Assembly: GCF_024362695.1 (NCBI RefSeq)
Contig: NC_065405.1
Span: forward strand, 5,402,672 to 5,466,671
Origin: Pectinophora gossypiella
Lineage: Eukaryota > Arthropoda > Insecta > Lepidoptera > Gelechiidae
Direction: 5' to 3'
DNA length: 64,000 bases
Shown here piece by piece: positions 1 through 12,550 of this stretch. Under the pieces are notes generated by a model. That model ran no database searches. It was not told the origin of the DNA and saw only the letters and a list, made by a program, of their open reading frames with translations. Both the position numbers and the translations under genes were made by a program. The first letter of the stretch is position 1; each line of letters opens with the position of its first letter.

Positions 1-1520
1 CACTGACAGGGTTGTTCTCCCAGAAGGAGTGTCGGGGGGTAAAAATGGTGTATGGGGGGTGAGATCAAGATCTTCCGATGAGTATGGGAAAACTTCCAGA
101 TCTTGGAAAACTGCTCCGCATCAGGGAGACACCCTACGGCCTGGCGCAACTATTATACCTGGATCAATTTTTTTTTCGCAAATTCTATTTAAATCTTGGT
201 CAAATTCTATTGTCGGTGAAAAAAAATCAAAATGGCGGAAAAACAAGATGGCCGCCATACAAAATTTTGTTTTTCCAGAAAATGTCTCGTTGGTAAAAAC
301 TGTGTATGGGGTTGCAATCGGAACGTCTTGGTGAGTATGGAAATACTTCTTGATCTTCAGAATCTGCTCAGCATCAGGGAGACACCCTACGGCCTGGCAA
401 AACTATAAAACATAGATCAATTTTTTTTCGGGTAATATATTTAAATCTTGGTCAAATTCTATTGCGGGTGAAAAAAAACCAAAATGGCGGAAAAACAAGA
501 TGGCCGCCATACAAAATTTTCGTTTTTCTCGAAAATGCCTCGGGGGTGAATATGATGTATGAGGGATGTGATCAAATAGTCATGTTGAGTATGGAAATAC
601 TTCCCGACCTTCAAAAACTGCTCCGCATCAGGGAGACACCCTACGGCCTGGCAAAACTATAGCACCTAGAACTTTTTTGATTTCACGAGACCTATTTAAG
701 TCTTGGTCAAATTCTATCGTAGTTGAAAAAAAATCAAAATGGCGGAAAAACAAGATGGCCGCCATACAAAATTTTGTTTTTCCAGAAAATATCTCGGGGG
801 TAAAAACTGTATATGGGAGTGTAATCGGAACGTCTTGTTGAGTATGGAGACACTTCTCTTTCTTCAAATCTGCTCCGCATCAGGGAGACACCCTACGGCC
901 TGGCAAAACTATAAAACCCGGATTAATTTTTTTTTAGCAAAACCTATTTAAATCTTGGGCGAATCCAATCGCCGGTGAAAAAAATCAAAATGGCGGAAAA
1001 TCAATATGGCCGCCATACATTTTTTTTGTTTTTCCTGAAAATGCCTCGGGGGTAAAAAATATGTATAGGGGTGTGATCGGAACGTCATGTTGAGTATGGA
1101 AATTTTTCTTGATCTTTGAAATCTGCTCCGCATCAGGGAGACACCCTACGGCCTGGCGAAACTATCGCGCTTGGAACTTTTTTGTTTTCACGAAACCTAT
1201 TTAAATCTTGGTCAAATTTTATCGCCGGTGAAAAAAAAACAAAATGGTCGAAAAACAAGATGGCCGCCATACAAATTATTCGTTTTTCCTCAAAATGCCT
1301 CGGGGGTAAAAATGATGTATTGGGGTGTGATCGGAACGTCATCTTGGAAAACTGCTCCGCATCAGGGGTCACCCTACGGCCTGGCAAAACTATAGCACCT
1401 AGAACTTTTTTGATTTCACGAGACCTATTCAAGTCTTGGTCAAATTCTATCGCGGTAAAAAAATGGCGGGAAAACAAGACACGCGAGCAGCTTGCTGCGA
1501 GCGAACCACGCGACATCTAG
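1..1520 (+). mobile_element. Helitron-like tandem unit E0 (5' end outside or at window edge)
   Basis: This unit holds about six copies of a ~250-bp internal repeat; conserved marks are CTGCTCCGCATCAGGGAGAC and the paired AAAATGGCGG / CAAGATGGCCGCC. It ends with a tail containing the palindrome GCAGCTTGCTGC, then ACGCGACATCTAG followed by T. CTAG next to T is the usual 3' end of Helitrons. The head here (gacagggttgttctcccag) matches the heads of the later units, so little is missing on the left. No Rep/helicase coding is visible, so the unit is non-autonomous. Assignment to Helitrons rests on the end structure only. Confidence 0.6.
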
Positions 1521-4500
1521 TTATTATATTATATAAAGCTACAAACCCATGTACTGACTGACTCACTGACTCACTGACTCACTGACAGGGTTGTTCTCCC
1601 AGAAGGAGCGTCGGGGGGTAAAAATGATGTATGGGAGGTGTGATCGGGACCTCCCGGTGAGTATGGGAAAACTTGCAGATCTTGGAAAACTGCTCCGCAT
1701 GAGGGAGACACCCTACAGTCTGGCGAAACTATCGCACCTGGAACGATTCTTTTTTCACGAAACCTATTTAAATCTTGGTCAAATTCTATTGTGGGTGAAA
1801 AAAAATCAAAATGGCGGAAAAACAAGATGGCCGCCATACAAAATTTTGTTTTTTCAGAAAATGCATCGGGAGTAAAAACTGTGTATGGAGATGTAATCGG
1901 AACGTCTTGTGGAGTATGAAAACACTTCTCTATCTTCAAAATCTGCTCCGCATCAGGGAGACACCCTACGGCCTGGCAAAACTATAAAACCTGGAGCAAT
2001 TTTTCTTTCGCAAAACATATTTAAATCTTGGTCAAATCCAATCCCTGGTGAAAAAAAACCAAAATGGCGGAAAAACAAGATGGCCGCCATACAAAATTTT
2101 CGTTTTTCCTGAAAATGCCTCGAGGGTAAAAATGATGTATAGGGATGTGATCGGATCGTCATGTTGAGTATGGAAGTACTTCTCGATCTTTGAAATCTGC
2201 TCCGCATCAGGGAGACACCCTACGGCCTGGCAAAACTATCGCACCTGGAACATTTATGATTTCACGAAACCTATTTAAATCTTGGTCAAATTCAATCCCC
2301 GGTGAAAAAAAACCAAAATGGCGGAAAAACAAGATGGCCGCCATACGAAATTTTCGTTTTTCCCGAAAATGTCTCAGAGGTAAAATTGATGATCGGAACG
2401 TCATCTTGGAAAACTGCTCCGCATCAGGCAGACACCCTACGGCCTGGCAAAACTATCGCACCTGGAACTTTTTTATTTTCACGAAAACTATTTAAATCTT
2501 GGTCAAATTTTATCGCCGGTGAAAAAAAAACCAAAATGGCGGAAAAACAAGATGGCCGCCATACAAAATTTTGTTTTTCTAGAAAATTCTTCCTCAAGGT
2601 CCAAAAATATGTATAGGGGTGTGATCGGAACGTCATCTTTGAAAACTGCTCCGCGTCAGGGAGTCACCCTACGGCCTGGCAAAACTATAGCACCTAGAAC
2701 TTTTTGGATTTCATGAGACATATTCGAGTCTTGGTCAAATTCAATCGCCGGCAAAAAACAAGATGGCCGCCATACAAATTTTTGTTTTTCCAGAAAATGT
2801 CTCGGGGGTAAGAATTGTGTATGGGGGTGTGATCTGGACGTCCCAGAGAGTATGGGAAAACTTCTAGATTTTGGAAAACTGCTCCGCATCAGGGAGACAC
2901 CCTACGGCCTGGCAAAACTATCGCACCTGAAACGATTATTTTTTCACAAAACCTATTCAAATCTTAGTCAAATTTTATTGCCGATGAAAAAAAATCAAAA
3001 TGGCGGAATAACAAGATGGCCGCCATACAAATTTTTCATTTTTCCTGAAAATGCCTCGGGGGTAAAAATGATGTATAGGGTTGAGATCGGAACGTCATGA
3101 TGAGTTTGAAAATACTTCTTGGTTTTCGATAACTGCTCCGCATCAGGGAGACACCCTACGGCCTGGCAAAACTATCGCACCTAGAACAATATTTTTTTCA
3201 CAAAACCTATTTAAATCTTGGTCAAATTCTATCGTGAGTGAAAAAAAATCAAAATGGCGGAAAAACAAGATGGCCGCCATACAAAATTTTGTTTTTTCAT
3301 AAAATGTCTCGGTGGTAAAAATAATGTATGGGGATGTAATCGGAACGTCTTGTTGAGTATGGATATACTTCTCGATCTTGGAAAGCTGCTCCGCATCAGG
3401 GCGGCACCCTATGGCCTGGCATAGCTATCGTACTTAAACCAATTTTTCTTTCACAAAATCCATTTAAATCTTGGTCAAATTCCATCACCGGTGAAAAAAT
3501 ATCAAAATGGCGGAAAAACAAGATGGCCGCCATACAATTTTTTTGTTTTTCCTGAAAATGCCTCGGGGAAAATAACTGTGTATACGGTTGTAATCGGAAC
3601 GTCTTGTGGAGTATGGAAATACTTCTCGATCTTTAAAATCTGCTCCGCATCAGGGCGTCACCCTACGGCCTGGCGAAACTATCGCATCTGGACCTTTTTT
3701 GTTTTCACAAAAACTATTTAAATTTTCGTCAAATTTTATCGCCGGTGAAAAAAAAAACAAAATGGCGGAAAAACAAGATGGCCGCCATACATAATTTTGT
3801 TTTTCTAGAAAATTCCTCAAGGTCAAAAAATATGAATAGGGGTGTGATCGGAACGTCATCTTGGAAAACTGCTCCGCATCAGGGAGACACCCTACGGCCT
3901 GGCTAACCTATCGCACCTGGTACAATTATTTTTTCGCACAACGTATTTAAATCTTGGTCAAATCCAATCGCCGGTGAAAAAAAACCAAAATGGCGGAAAA
4001 ACAAGATGGCCGCCATACAAATTTTTCGTTTTTCCTGAAAATGCCTCGGGGGTAAAAATGATGTATAGGGATGTGATCGGATCGTCATGTTGAGTATTGT
4101 AATACTGCTCGATCTTGAAAAACTGCTCCGCATCAGGGCGGCACCCTACGGCCTGGCAAAACTATAAAACCTGGAGCAATAATTTTTTCACGAAACCTAT
4201 TTAAATCTTGGTCAAATCCAATCGCCGTCGAAAAAAAAACAAAATGGCGGAAAAACAAGATGGCCGCCATACAAAATTTTCGTTTTTCCCGAAAATGCCT
4301 CGGGGGTAAAAATGATGTATGAGGGTTTTGATCGGAATGTCATGTAGAGTACGGGTATACTTCCAGGTTTTCGAAAACTGCTCCGCATCAGGGGTACACC
4401 CTACGGTCTGGCGAAATTATCGCACCTAGAACGATTCTTTTTTCACAAAACCTATTTAAATCTTGGTCAAATTTTATAGCCAATGAAAAAAAATCAAAAT

Positions 4501-4921
4501 GGCGGAAAATCAAGATGGCTGCCGTACAAATTTTTCGTTTTTCCTGAAAATGCCTCGGGGGGGGTAAAAATCATGTATAGAAATGTGATCGGATCGTCAT
4601 GTTGAGTATTTAAATACTGCTGGATCTTGAAATACTGCTCCGCATCAGGGAGACACCCTACGGCCTGGCAAAACTATAAAACCTGGAGCAATATTTTTTT
4701 CACGAAACCTATTTAAATCTTGGTCAAATCAAATGGCCGGTGAAAAAAAAAACAAAATGGCGGAAAAACAAGATGGCCGCCATACAAAATTTATAGCACC
4801 TAGAACTTTTTTGATTTCACGAGACCTATTGAAGTCTTGGTCAAATTCTATCGCGGTAAAAAAATGGCGGGAAAACAAGACACGCGAGCAGCTTGCTGCG
4901 AGCGAACCACGCGACATCTAG
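1521..4921 (+). mobile_element. Helitron-like tandem unit E1, ~13 internal repeats
   Basis: The unit starts directly after the CTAG of the previous copy with a TA-rich head (TTATTATATTATATAAAGC), then ACAAACCCA, a (CTGA)n/(CTCA)n run and GTTGTTCTCCCAGAAGGAG. About thirteen diverged ~250-bp repeats follow, then the tail with GCAGCTTGCTGC and CTAG at 4918-4921. At 3.4 kb it is the longest complete unit here. The tail repeat is truncated and fused to the terminal hairpin region. Orientation is set by the position of the CTAG end. Confidence 0.6.
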
Positions 4922-5346
4922 TTATTATATTATATATAGCTACAAACCCACTGACTGACTGACTCACTGACTCACTGACAGGGTTGTTCTCCCAGAAGGA
5001 GCGTCGGGGGGTGAAAATGATGTATGGGGGGTGTGATCAAGATCTTCCGGTGAGTATGGGAAAACTTCCAGATCTTGGAAAACTGCTCCGCATCAGGGAG
5101 ACACCCTACGGCCTGGCGCAACTATCGCACCTAGAACGATTCTTTTTTCACGATACCTATTTAAATCTTAATCAAATCCAATCCCCGGTGAAAAAAAAAC
5201 AAAATGGCGGAAAAACAAGATGGCCGCCATACAAAATTTCGTTTTTCCAGAAAATGTCTCGGAGGTAAAAATGATGTATGGGAGGTGTGATCGGAACGTC
5301 AAGCTTAATATGAAACAACTGCTTGATCTTGAAAAACTGCTCCGCA

Positions 5347-7130
5347 TCAGGGAGACACCCTACGGCCTGGCCAAACTATCGCACCTAGAACATTATTTTT
5401 TCCACCAGGCCTATTATAATCTTGGTCAAATTTAATTGCAGTTGAAAAAAAATCAAAATGGCGGAAATTCAAGATGGCCGCCATACAATTTTTTCTTTTT
5501 TCCTGAAAATGCCTCGGGCGTGAAAATGATGTATAGGAATGTGATCGGATCGTCATGTTGAGTATTTCAATACTGCTCCATCTTGAAAAACTGCTCCGCA
5601 TCAGGGAGACACCCTACGGCCTGGCCAAACTATCGCACCTAGAACATTATTTTTTCCACCAGGCCTATTATAATCTTGGTCAAATTTAATTGCAGTTGAA
5701 AAAAAATCAAAATGGCGGAAATTCAAGATGGCCGCCATACAAATTGTTCTTTTTTCCTGAAAATGCCTCGGGCGTGAAAATGATGTATAGGAATGTGATC
5801 GGATCGTCATGTTGAGTATTTCAATACTGCTCCATCTTGAAAAACTGCTCCGCATCAGGGAGACACCCTACGGCCTGGCCAAACTATCGCACCTAGAACA
5901 TTATTTTTTCCACCAGGCCTATTATAATCTTGGTCAAATTTAATTGCAGTTGAAAAAAAATCAAAATGGCGGAAATTCAAGATGGCCGCCATACAATTTT
6001 TTCTTTTTTCCTGAAAATGCCTCGGGCGTGAAAATGATGTATAGGAATGTGATCGGATCGTCATGTTGAGTATTTCAATACTGCTCCATCTTGAAAAACT
6101 GCTCCGCATCAGGGAGACACCCTACGGCCTGGCCAAACTATCGCACCTAGAACATTATTTTTTCCACCAGGCCTATTATAATCTTGGTCAAATTTAATTG
6201 CAGTTGAAAAAAAATCAAAATGGCGGAAATTCAAGATGGCCGCCATACAAATTGTTCTTTTTTCCTGAAAATGCCTCGGGCGTGAAAATGATGTATAGGA
6301 ATGTGATCGGATCGTCATGTTGAGTATTTCAATACTGCTCCATCTTGAAAAACTGCTCCGCATCAGGGAGACACCCTACGGCCTGGCCAAACTATCGCAC
6401 CTAGAACATTATTTTTTCCACCAGGCCTATTATAATCTTGGTCAAATTTAATTGCAGTTGAAAAAAAATCAAAATGGCGGAAATTCAAGATGGCCGCCAT
6501 ACAAATTGTTCTTTTTTCCTGAAAATGCCTCGGGCGTGAAAATGATGTATAGGAATGTGATCGGATCGTCATGTTGAGTATTTCAATACTGCTCCATCTT
6601 GAAAAACTGCTCCGCATCAGGGAGACACCCTACGGCCTGGCCAAACTATCGCACCTAGAACATTATTTTTTCCACCAGGCCTATTATAATCTTGGTCAAA
6701 TTTAATTGCAGTTGAAAAAAAATCAAAATGGCGGAAATTCAAGATGGCCGCCATACAAATTGTTCTTTTTTCCTGAAAATGCCTCGGGCGTGAAAATGAT
6801 GTATAGGAATGTGATCGGATCGTCATGTTGAGTATTTCAATACTGCTCCATCTTGAAAAACTGCTCCGCATCAGGGAGACACCCTACGGCCTGGCCAAAC
6901 TATCGCACCTAGAACATTATTTTTTCCACCAGGCCTATTATAATCTTGGTCAAATTTAATTGCAGTTGAAAAAAAATCAAAATGGCGGAAATTCAAGATG
7001 GCCGCCATACAAATTTTTCTTTTTTCCTGAAAATGCCTCGGGCGTGAAAATGATGTATAGGAATGTGATCGGATCGTCATGTTGAGTATTTCAATACTGC
7101 TCCATCTTGAAAAACTGCTCCGCATCAGGG
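5347..7130. repeat. Homogenised 254-bp satellite block (7 units)
   Basis: Seven consecutive units of exactly 254 bp start at 5347, 5601, 5855, 6109, 6363, 6617 and 6871. They are nearly identical to each other, unlike the diverged repeats around them. The main variation is a short stretch after GGCCGCCATACAA (TTTTTTC versus ATTGTTC), which splits the units into two subtypes that alternate in the first four. One further copy with the same right-hand junction sits at 13225-13479 in unit E5. This points to recent local amplification. Confidence 0.9.
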
Positions 7131-7139
7131 AGACACTCT

Positions 7140-8030
7140 ACGGCCTGGAAAAACTATCACACCTGGAACTATTCTTTTTCCACTAGACCTATTTAAATCT
7201 TGGTCAAATTTTATCGCCGGTGAAAAAAAAAACAAAATGGCGGAAAAACAAGATGGCCGCTATACAAAATTTTGTTTTTCCAGAAAATGTCTCGGGGGTA
7301 AAAATTATGTATAGGGATGTGATCGGATCGTCATGTTGAGTATTTCAATACTGCTCGATCTTGAAAAACTGCTCCGCATCAGGGAGACACCCTACGGCCT
7401 GGCAAAACTATAATACCTGGAGCAATATTTTTTTCACGAAACCTATTTAAATCTTGGTCAAATTTTATCCCCGGTGAAAAAAAACAAAATGGCCGAAAAA
7501 CAAGATGGCCGCTATACAAAATTTTGTTTTTCCAGAAAATGTCTCGGGGGTAAAAATTATGTATAGGGATGTGATCGGATCGTCATGTTGAGTATTTCAA
7601 TACTGCTCGATCTTGAAAAACTGCTCCGCATCAGGGAGACACCCTACGGCCTGGCAAAACTATAATACCTGGAGCAATATTTTTTTCACGAAACCTATTT
7701 AAATCTTGGTCAAATTTTATCCCCGGTGAAAAAAAACAAAATGGCCGAAAAACAAGATGGCCGCTATACAAAATTTTGTTTTTCCAGAAAATGTCTCGGG
7801 GGTAAAAATTATGTATAGGGATGTGATCGGATCGTCATGTTGAGTATTTCAATACTGCTCGATCTTGAAAAACTGCTCCGCATCAGGGAGACACCCTACG
7901 GCCTGGCAAAACTATAATACCTGGAGCAATATTTTTTTCACGAAACCTATTTAAATCTTGGTCAAATTTTATCCCCGGTGAAAAAAAACAAAATGGCCGA
8001 AAAACAATATGGCCGCCATACAAAATTTCC
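7140..8030. repeat. 252-bp repeat sub-block
   Basis: Three near-identical units have a 252-bp period; TAATACCTGGAGCAATAT recurs at 7411, 7663 and 7915. They differ from the 254-bp type by GGTGAAAAAAAACAAAATGG, a GGCCGCTATAC variant and an ATGTCTCGGGGGTAAAAATT segment. This is a second, independent local expansion inside unit E2. Confidence 0.85.
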
Positions 8031-8299
8031 CTTATACAGAAAAAGCCTCGGGGCTAAAAATGATGTATGGGAGGTGTGATCGGAACGTCATGTAGAGTAC
8101 GGAATTACTTCCCGGTCTTCGAAAACTGCTCCTCGTCACGGAGACACACTACGCCCCGAGACCTATTTAAATCTTGGTCAAATTCTATCGCCGGTGACAT
8201 GCTTCGCATCAGGGAGACACCCTACGGCCTGGCAAAACTATAAAACCTGGAGCAACTTTTATTTCGCATAACATATTTCTATCGCCGGTGACATGTGTG

Positions 8300-8880
8300 C
8301 TGTCAACTTTTGCTGGGTTTTTTTAATTTCTGACTAAAATTATTGTGAACCTATTCCATAAATTTTAAGCCTGTCGTTTACCCGTCACCTGATAATAAAA
8401 TGACAGGTATAACTTCAAATAAACTTAGACAGTGTGTACTGGAATCAGCACCAATAACACATCATGTTAAATCTGGACAGCGCCATCTGTATTTTTTTTT
8501 TGAGAACCTAGCCTAGAAAGTCCCTCATTGGTACCTATAGATTCTGTAATTATATTTGTCTTGCATTTAGACCAATAAAGACCACCAAAGGATGTTTGAT
8601 GTGAAAATCTGGTCCCAAGAGGTCAAAAATTAAATTTAACTAACAATTTTGATACCACAAAAAACATTGATTGTGAGATCCTATCAGTTGAAGTGGTGCT
8701 AAACGACGTGATTACTATTTTATTTTTCAAAATAATTTTAAAAAGAAACAATTTTATTAAAAACATAATGAAAGATATATTTTTAGAAATAATTTGTTTT
8801 ATTATATAATTCATACTCATACAAAATATTCCTACATTTAATTAAATAGTTGAAATAAAACAGCAACTTAACCATGTACT
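8300..8880. other. Inter-unit stretch with an old MITE fragment
   Basis: No gene is seen. Positions 8340-8457 resemble one arm of the GGCCCCGATTCC-type inverted-repeat element described at 25372 (TAAATTTTAAGCCTGTCG, TTACCCGTC, AAAATGACAGGTATAACTT). The rest is AT-rich sequence that I do not recognise. Confidence 0.5.
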
Positions 8881-8883
8881 CTC

Positions 8884-9075
8884 GGCCTATGTGGTCCAGT
8901 GGCTAACATTCCGGAGGTCCCAGGTTCAAGTCCCGGTGGGGACAAAACACAAAAATTTCTTTGTGATCCCTGATTCAGTTAGGACATTGCTGGCTGATCC
9001 AACGACATTGGCGGCTCAGCAATAACCCTGGTTGAGGTTGGTCATCCACTTCACAACTTACATGATAGAAGAAGA
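8884..9075 (+). mobile_element. tRNA-derived SINE, short copy
   Basis: It begins GGCCTATGTGGTCCAGTGG (A-box-like) and has a B-box-like GGTTCAAGTCCC followed by GGTGGGGAC. The body TTTGTGATCCCTG...GTTAGGACATT and the 3' end CATGATAGAAGAAG match the longer SINEs here. The core between the LINE-like and tail parts is deleted. It lies between array units E2 and E3. Confidence 0.8.
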
Positions 9076-9221
9076 ACAAGTACCTATTTATGATTTTTGA
9101 ACAGACTTAATATGGTAACATATTAGTAAGTAGGTAGAGAATAAACTTAACAATAACATTAAAATATACACAGGTTTTTATCTATTTAATGATTTAATAA
9201 TATAAATTATAATAATTATTA

Positions 9222-10293
9222 TTATTATATTATATATAGCTGCAAACCCACTGACTGACTGACTGACTCACTGACTCACTGACAGGGTTGTTCTCCCAGA
9301 AGGAGTGTCGGGGGGTGAAAATGATGTATGGGGGGTGTGATCGGGACCTTCCGGTGAGTATGGGAAAACTTCCAGATCCTGGAAAACTGCTCCGCATCAG
9401 GGAGACACCCTACGGTCTGGCGCAACAATTATACCTGGAACGATTCTTTTTTCGCAAAACCTATTTAAATCTTGGTCAAATTGTATCGTGGGTGAAAAAA
9501 AATCAAAATGGCGGAAAAACAAGATGGCCGCCATACAAAATTTTATTTTTACAGAAAATGTCTCGGGGGTAAAAATTATGTATGGGGGTGTGATCTGGAC
9601 CTCCCGGAGAGTATGGGAAAACTTCTAGATTTTGGAAAACTGCTCCGCATCAGGGAGACACCCTACGGCCTGGCAAAACTATAAAACCTGGAGCAATTTT
9701 TCTTTCGCGAAACATATTTAAATCTTGGTCAAATCCAATCCCTGGTGAAAAAAAACCAAAATGGCGGAAAAACAAGATGGCCGCCATACGAAATTTTCGT
9801 TTTTCCCGAAAATGCCTCGGGGGTAAAAATGATGTATGAGGAATATGATCGAAACATCATGTTGAGTATGGAAATACTTTTCGATCTTCGAAAGCTGCTC
9901 CGCATCAGGGAGACACCCTACAGCCTGGCGAAACTATCGCACCTGGAACTTTTTTGTTTTCACGAAGCCTATTAAAGTCTTGGTCAAATTTTATCGCCAG
10001 TGAAAAAAAAAACAAAATGGCCGAAAAACAAGATGGCCGCCATACAAATTTTTGTTTTTCCAGAAAATGTCTCACGAGGTAAAAATGATGTATTGGGGTG
10101 TGATCGGAACGTCATCTTGGAAAACTGCTCCGCATCAGGGGTCACTCTACGGCCTGGCAAAACTATAGCACCTAGAACTTTTTTGATTTCACGAGACCTA
10201 TTTAAGTCTTGGTCAAATTCTATCGCGGTAAAAAAATGGTGGGAAAACAAGACACGCGAGCAGCTTGCTGCGAGCGAACCACGCGACATCTAG
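9222..10293 (+). mobile_element. Helitron-like tandem unit E3, 4 internal repeats
   Basis: The head (ATTATATTATATATAGCTGC, CTGA run, GAAGGAGTG) follows an AT-rich non-repeat flank. Four internal repeats precede the tail, with GCAGCTTGCTGC and CTAG at 10290-10293. It is the first unit of the second sub-array. Confidence 0.6.
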
Positions 10294-12550
10294 TTATACT
10301 ATATATAGCTACAAACCCACTGACTCACTCACTGACTCACTGACAGGGTTGTTCTCCCAGAAGGAGCGTCGGGGGGTCAAAATGATGTATGGGGGGTGTG
10401 ATCGGGACCTCCCGGTGAGTATGGGAAAACTTCCAGATCTTGGAAAACTGCTCCGCATCAGGGAGACACCCTACAGTCTGGCGCAACTATTATACCTGGA
10501 TCAATTTTTTTTTCGCAAAACCTATTTAAATCTTGGTCAAATTCTATTGTGGGTGAAAAAAAATCAAAATGGCGGAAAAACAAGATGGCCGCCATACAAA
10601 ATTTTGTTTTTCCGGAAAATGTCTCGTGGATAAAAACTGTGTATGGGGGTGTAATCGGAACGTATTGTTGAGTATGGAAATACTTCTTGATCTTGAAAAA
10701 CTGCTCCGCATCAGGGAGACACCCTACGGCCTGGCAAAACTATAAAACCTGGAGCAATTTTTCTTTCGCGAAACATATTTAAATCTTGGTCAAATCCAAT
10801 CCCCGCTGAAAAAAAACCAAAATGGCGGGAAAACAAGATGGCCGCCATACAAAATTTTCGTTTTTCTCAAAAATGCCTCGGGGGTGAATATGATGTAAGA
10901 CGGATGTGATCAAAATGTCAGGTTAAGTATGGAAATACTACCCGACCTTCAAAAACTGCTCCGCATCAGGGAGACACCCTACGGCCTGGCAAAACTATCG
11001 CACCTGGAACTTTTTCGTTTTCACGAAACCTATTTAAATCTTGGTCAAATTTTATCGCCTGTAAAAAAAAACAAAATGGCCGAAAAAGAAGATGGCCGCC
11101 ATATAAATTTTTGTTTTTCCAGAAAATGTCTCGGGTGTAAAAATGATGTATAGGGGTGTGATCGGAACGTCATCTTGGAAAACTGCTCCGCATCAGGGAG
11201 ACACCGTACGGCCTGGCAAAACTATAAAACCTAGAGCAATATTTTTTTCACGAAACCTATTTAAATCTTAGTCAAATTTAATTGCCAGGGAAAAAAAATC
11301 AAAATGGCGGAAAATCAAGATGGCCGCCATACAAATTTTTCGTTTTTCCTGAAAATGCCTCGGGGGTAAAAATTATGTATAGGGATGTGATCAAAACGTC
11401 ATGTTGAGTATGGAAAAACTTCCCGATCTTCAAAAACTGCTCCGCATCAGGGCGGCACCCTACGGCCTGGGAAAACTATCGCACCTGAACCAATTTTTCT
11501 TTCACAATACTTATTTCAATCTTGGTCAAAATCTATTACTGGTAAAAAAAAACAAAATGGCCGCTATATAAATTTTTGTTTTTCCAGAAAATATCTCGGG
11601 TGTAAAAAATATGTATAGGGGTGTGATCGGAACGTCATCTTGGAAAACTGCTCCGCATCAGGGAGACACCCTTCGGCCTGGCAAAACTATCGCACCTGGA
11701 ACTTTTTTGTTTTCACGAAATCTTTTAAAATCTTGGTCTAATTCAATCACCGTTGAAAAAAAATCAAAATGGCGGAAAATCAAGATGGCCGCCATACAAA
11801 ATTTTCGTTTTTCCAGAAAATGTCTCGGGGGTAAAAACTGTATATGGGAGTGTAATTGGAGTGTCTTGTCGAGTACGGAAAATGTTCTCAATCTTCGAAA
11901 ACTGCTCCGCATCAGGGAGACACCCTACAGCCTGGCGAAACTATCGCACCTGGAACAATTCTTTTTTCGCACAACGTATTTAAACCTTGGTCAAATTTTG
12001 TCGCCGGTGAAAAAAAATCAAAATGGCGGAAAATCAAGATGTGCCGCCATACAAAATTTTCCTTTTTTCTTGAAAATGCCTCGGGGGTGAATATGACGTA
12101 AAAGGGATGTGATCAAAATGTCATGTTGAGTATGGAAATACTTCCCGACCTTCAAAAACTGCTCCGCATCAAGGAGACACCCTAAGGCCTGGTGAAACTA
12201 TCGCACCTGGAACATTTTTGTTTTCACGAAATCTACTTGGTCAAATTTTATCGCCGGTGAAAAAAAAACAAAATGGCCGAAAAACAAGATGGCCGCCATA
12301 TAAAATTTGTTTTTCCAGAAAATGTCTCGTGTGTAAAAATGATGTATAGGGGTGTGATCGGAACGTCATCTTGGAAAAGGGAGACACCCTACGGCCTGGC
12401 AAAACTATAGCACCTAGAACTTTTTTGATTTCACGAGACCTATTTAAGTCTTGGTCAAATTCTATCGCGGTAAAAAAATGGCGGGAAAAAGCTTCGAAAT
12501 AATACAGGACACGCGAGCAGCTTGCTGCGAGCGAACCACGCGACATCTAG
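10294..12550 (+). mobile_element. Helitron-like tandem unit E4, ~8 internal repeats
   Basis: It is joined head-to-tail to E3 without spacer. It has about eight diverged repeats. Its tail carries an extra AGCTTCGAAATAATACAGG between the truncated last repeat and the hairpin; this tail subtype is also seen in E5 and E6 but not in E0, E1, E3 or E7. CTAG is at 12547-12550. Confidence 0.6.

Larger units (their letters stand above)
4922..8295 (+). mobile_element. Helitron-like tandem unit E2, 3' end degenerate
   Basis: The head matches the other units (TA-rich start, CTGA run, CTCCCAGAAGGAGCG). The body contains the homogenised 254-bp block and a 252-bp block, listed separately. No GCAGCTTGCTGC/CTAG tail is present. 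From about 8030 the repeat decays into short shuffled pieces, and a 17-bp piece CTATCGCCGGTGACATG occurs twice (8185 and 8279). The element therefore lost its 3' end by rearrangement. Confidence 0.55.

Noticed and set aside
29..2716. Many plus-strand frames of 60 to 134 codons with SASGRHPTAW-like or LLRIRETPYGLAKL peptides
   Set aside because: These are frames through the ~250-bp repeat. All three phases of the repeat are partly open, and stops and starts vary between copies.
5347..7125. Seven identical 84-codon minus-strand frames, each overlapping the next through TGATG
   Set aside because: They follow from a 254-bp satellite whose CATCA motif gives a stop and start on the minus strand. 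The diverged repeats do not keep the protein sequence, and no domain is seen.
8884..8945. Functional tRNA gene
   Set aside because: The A- and B-box-like parts occur, but the cloverleaf is incomplete and the sequence continues into a repeated SINE body.
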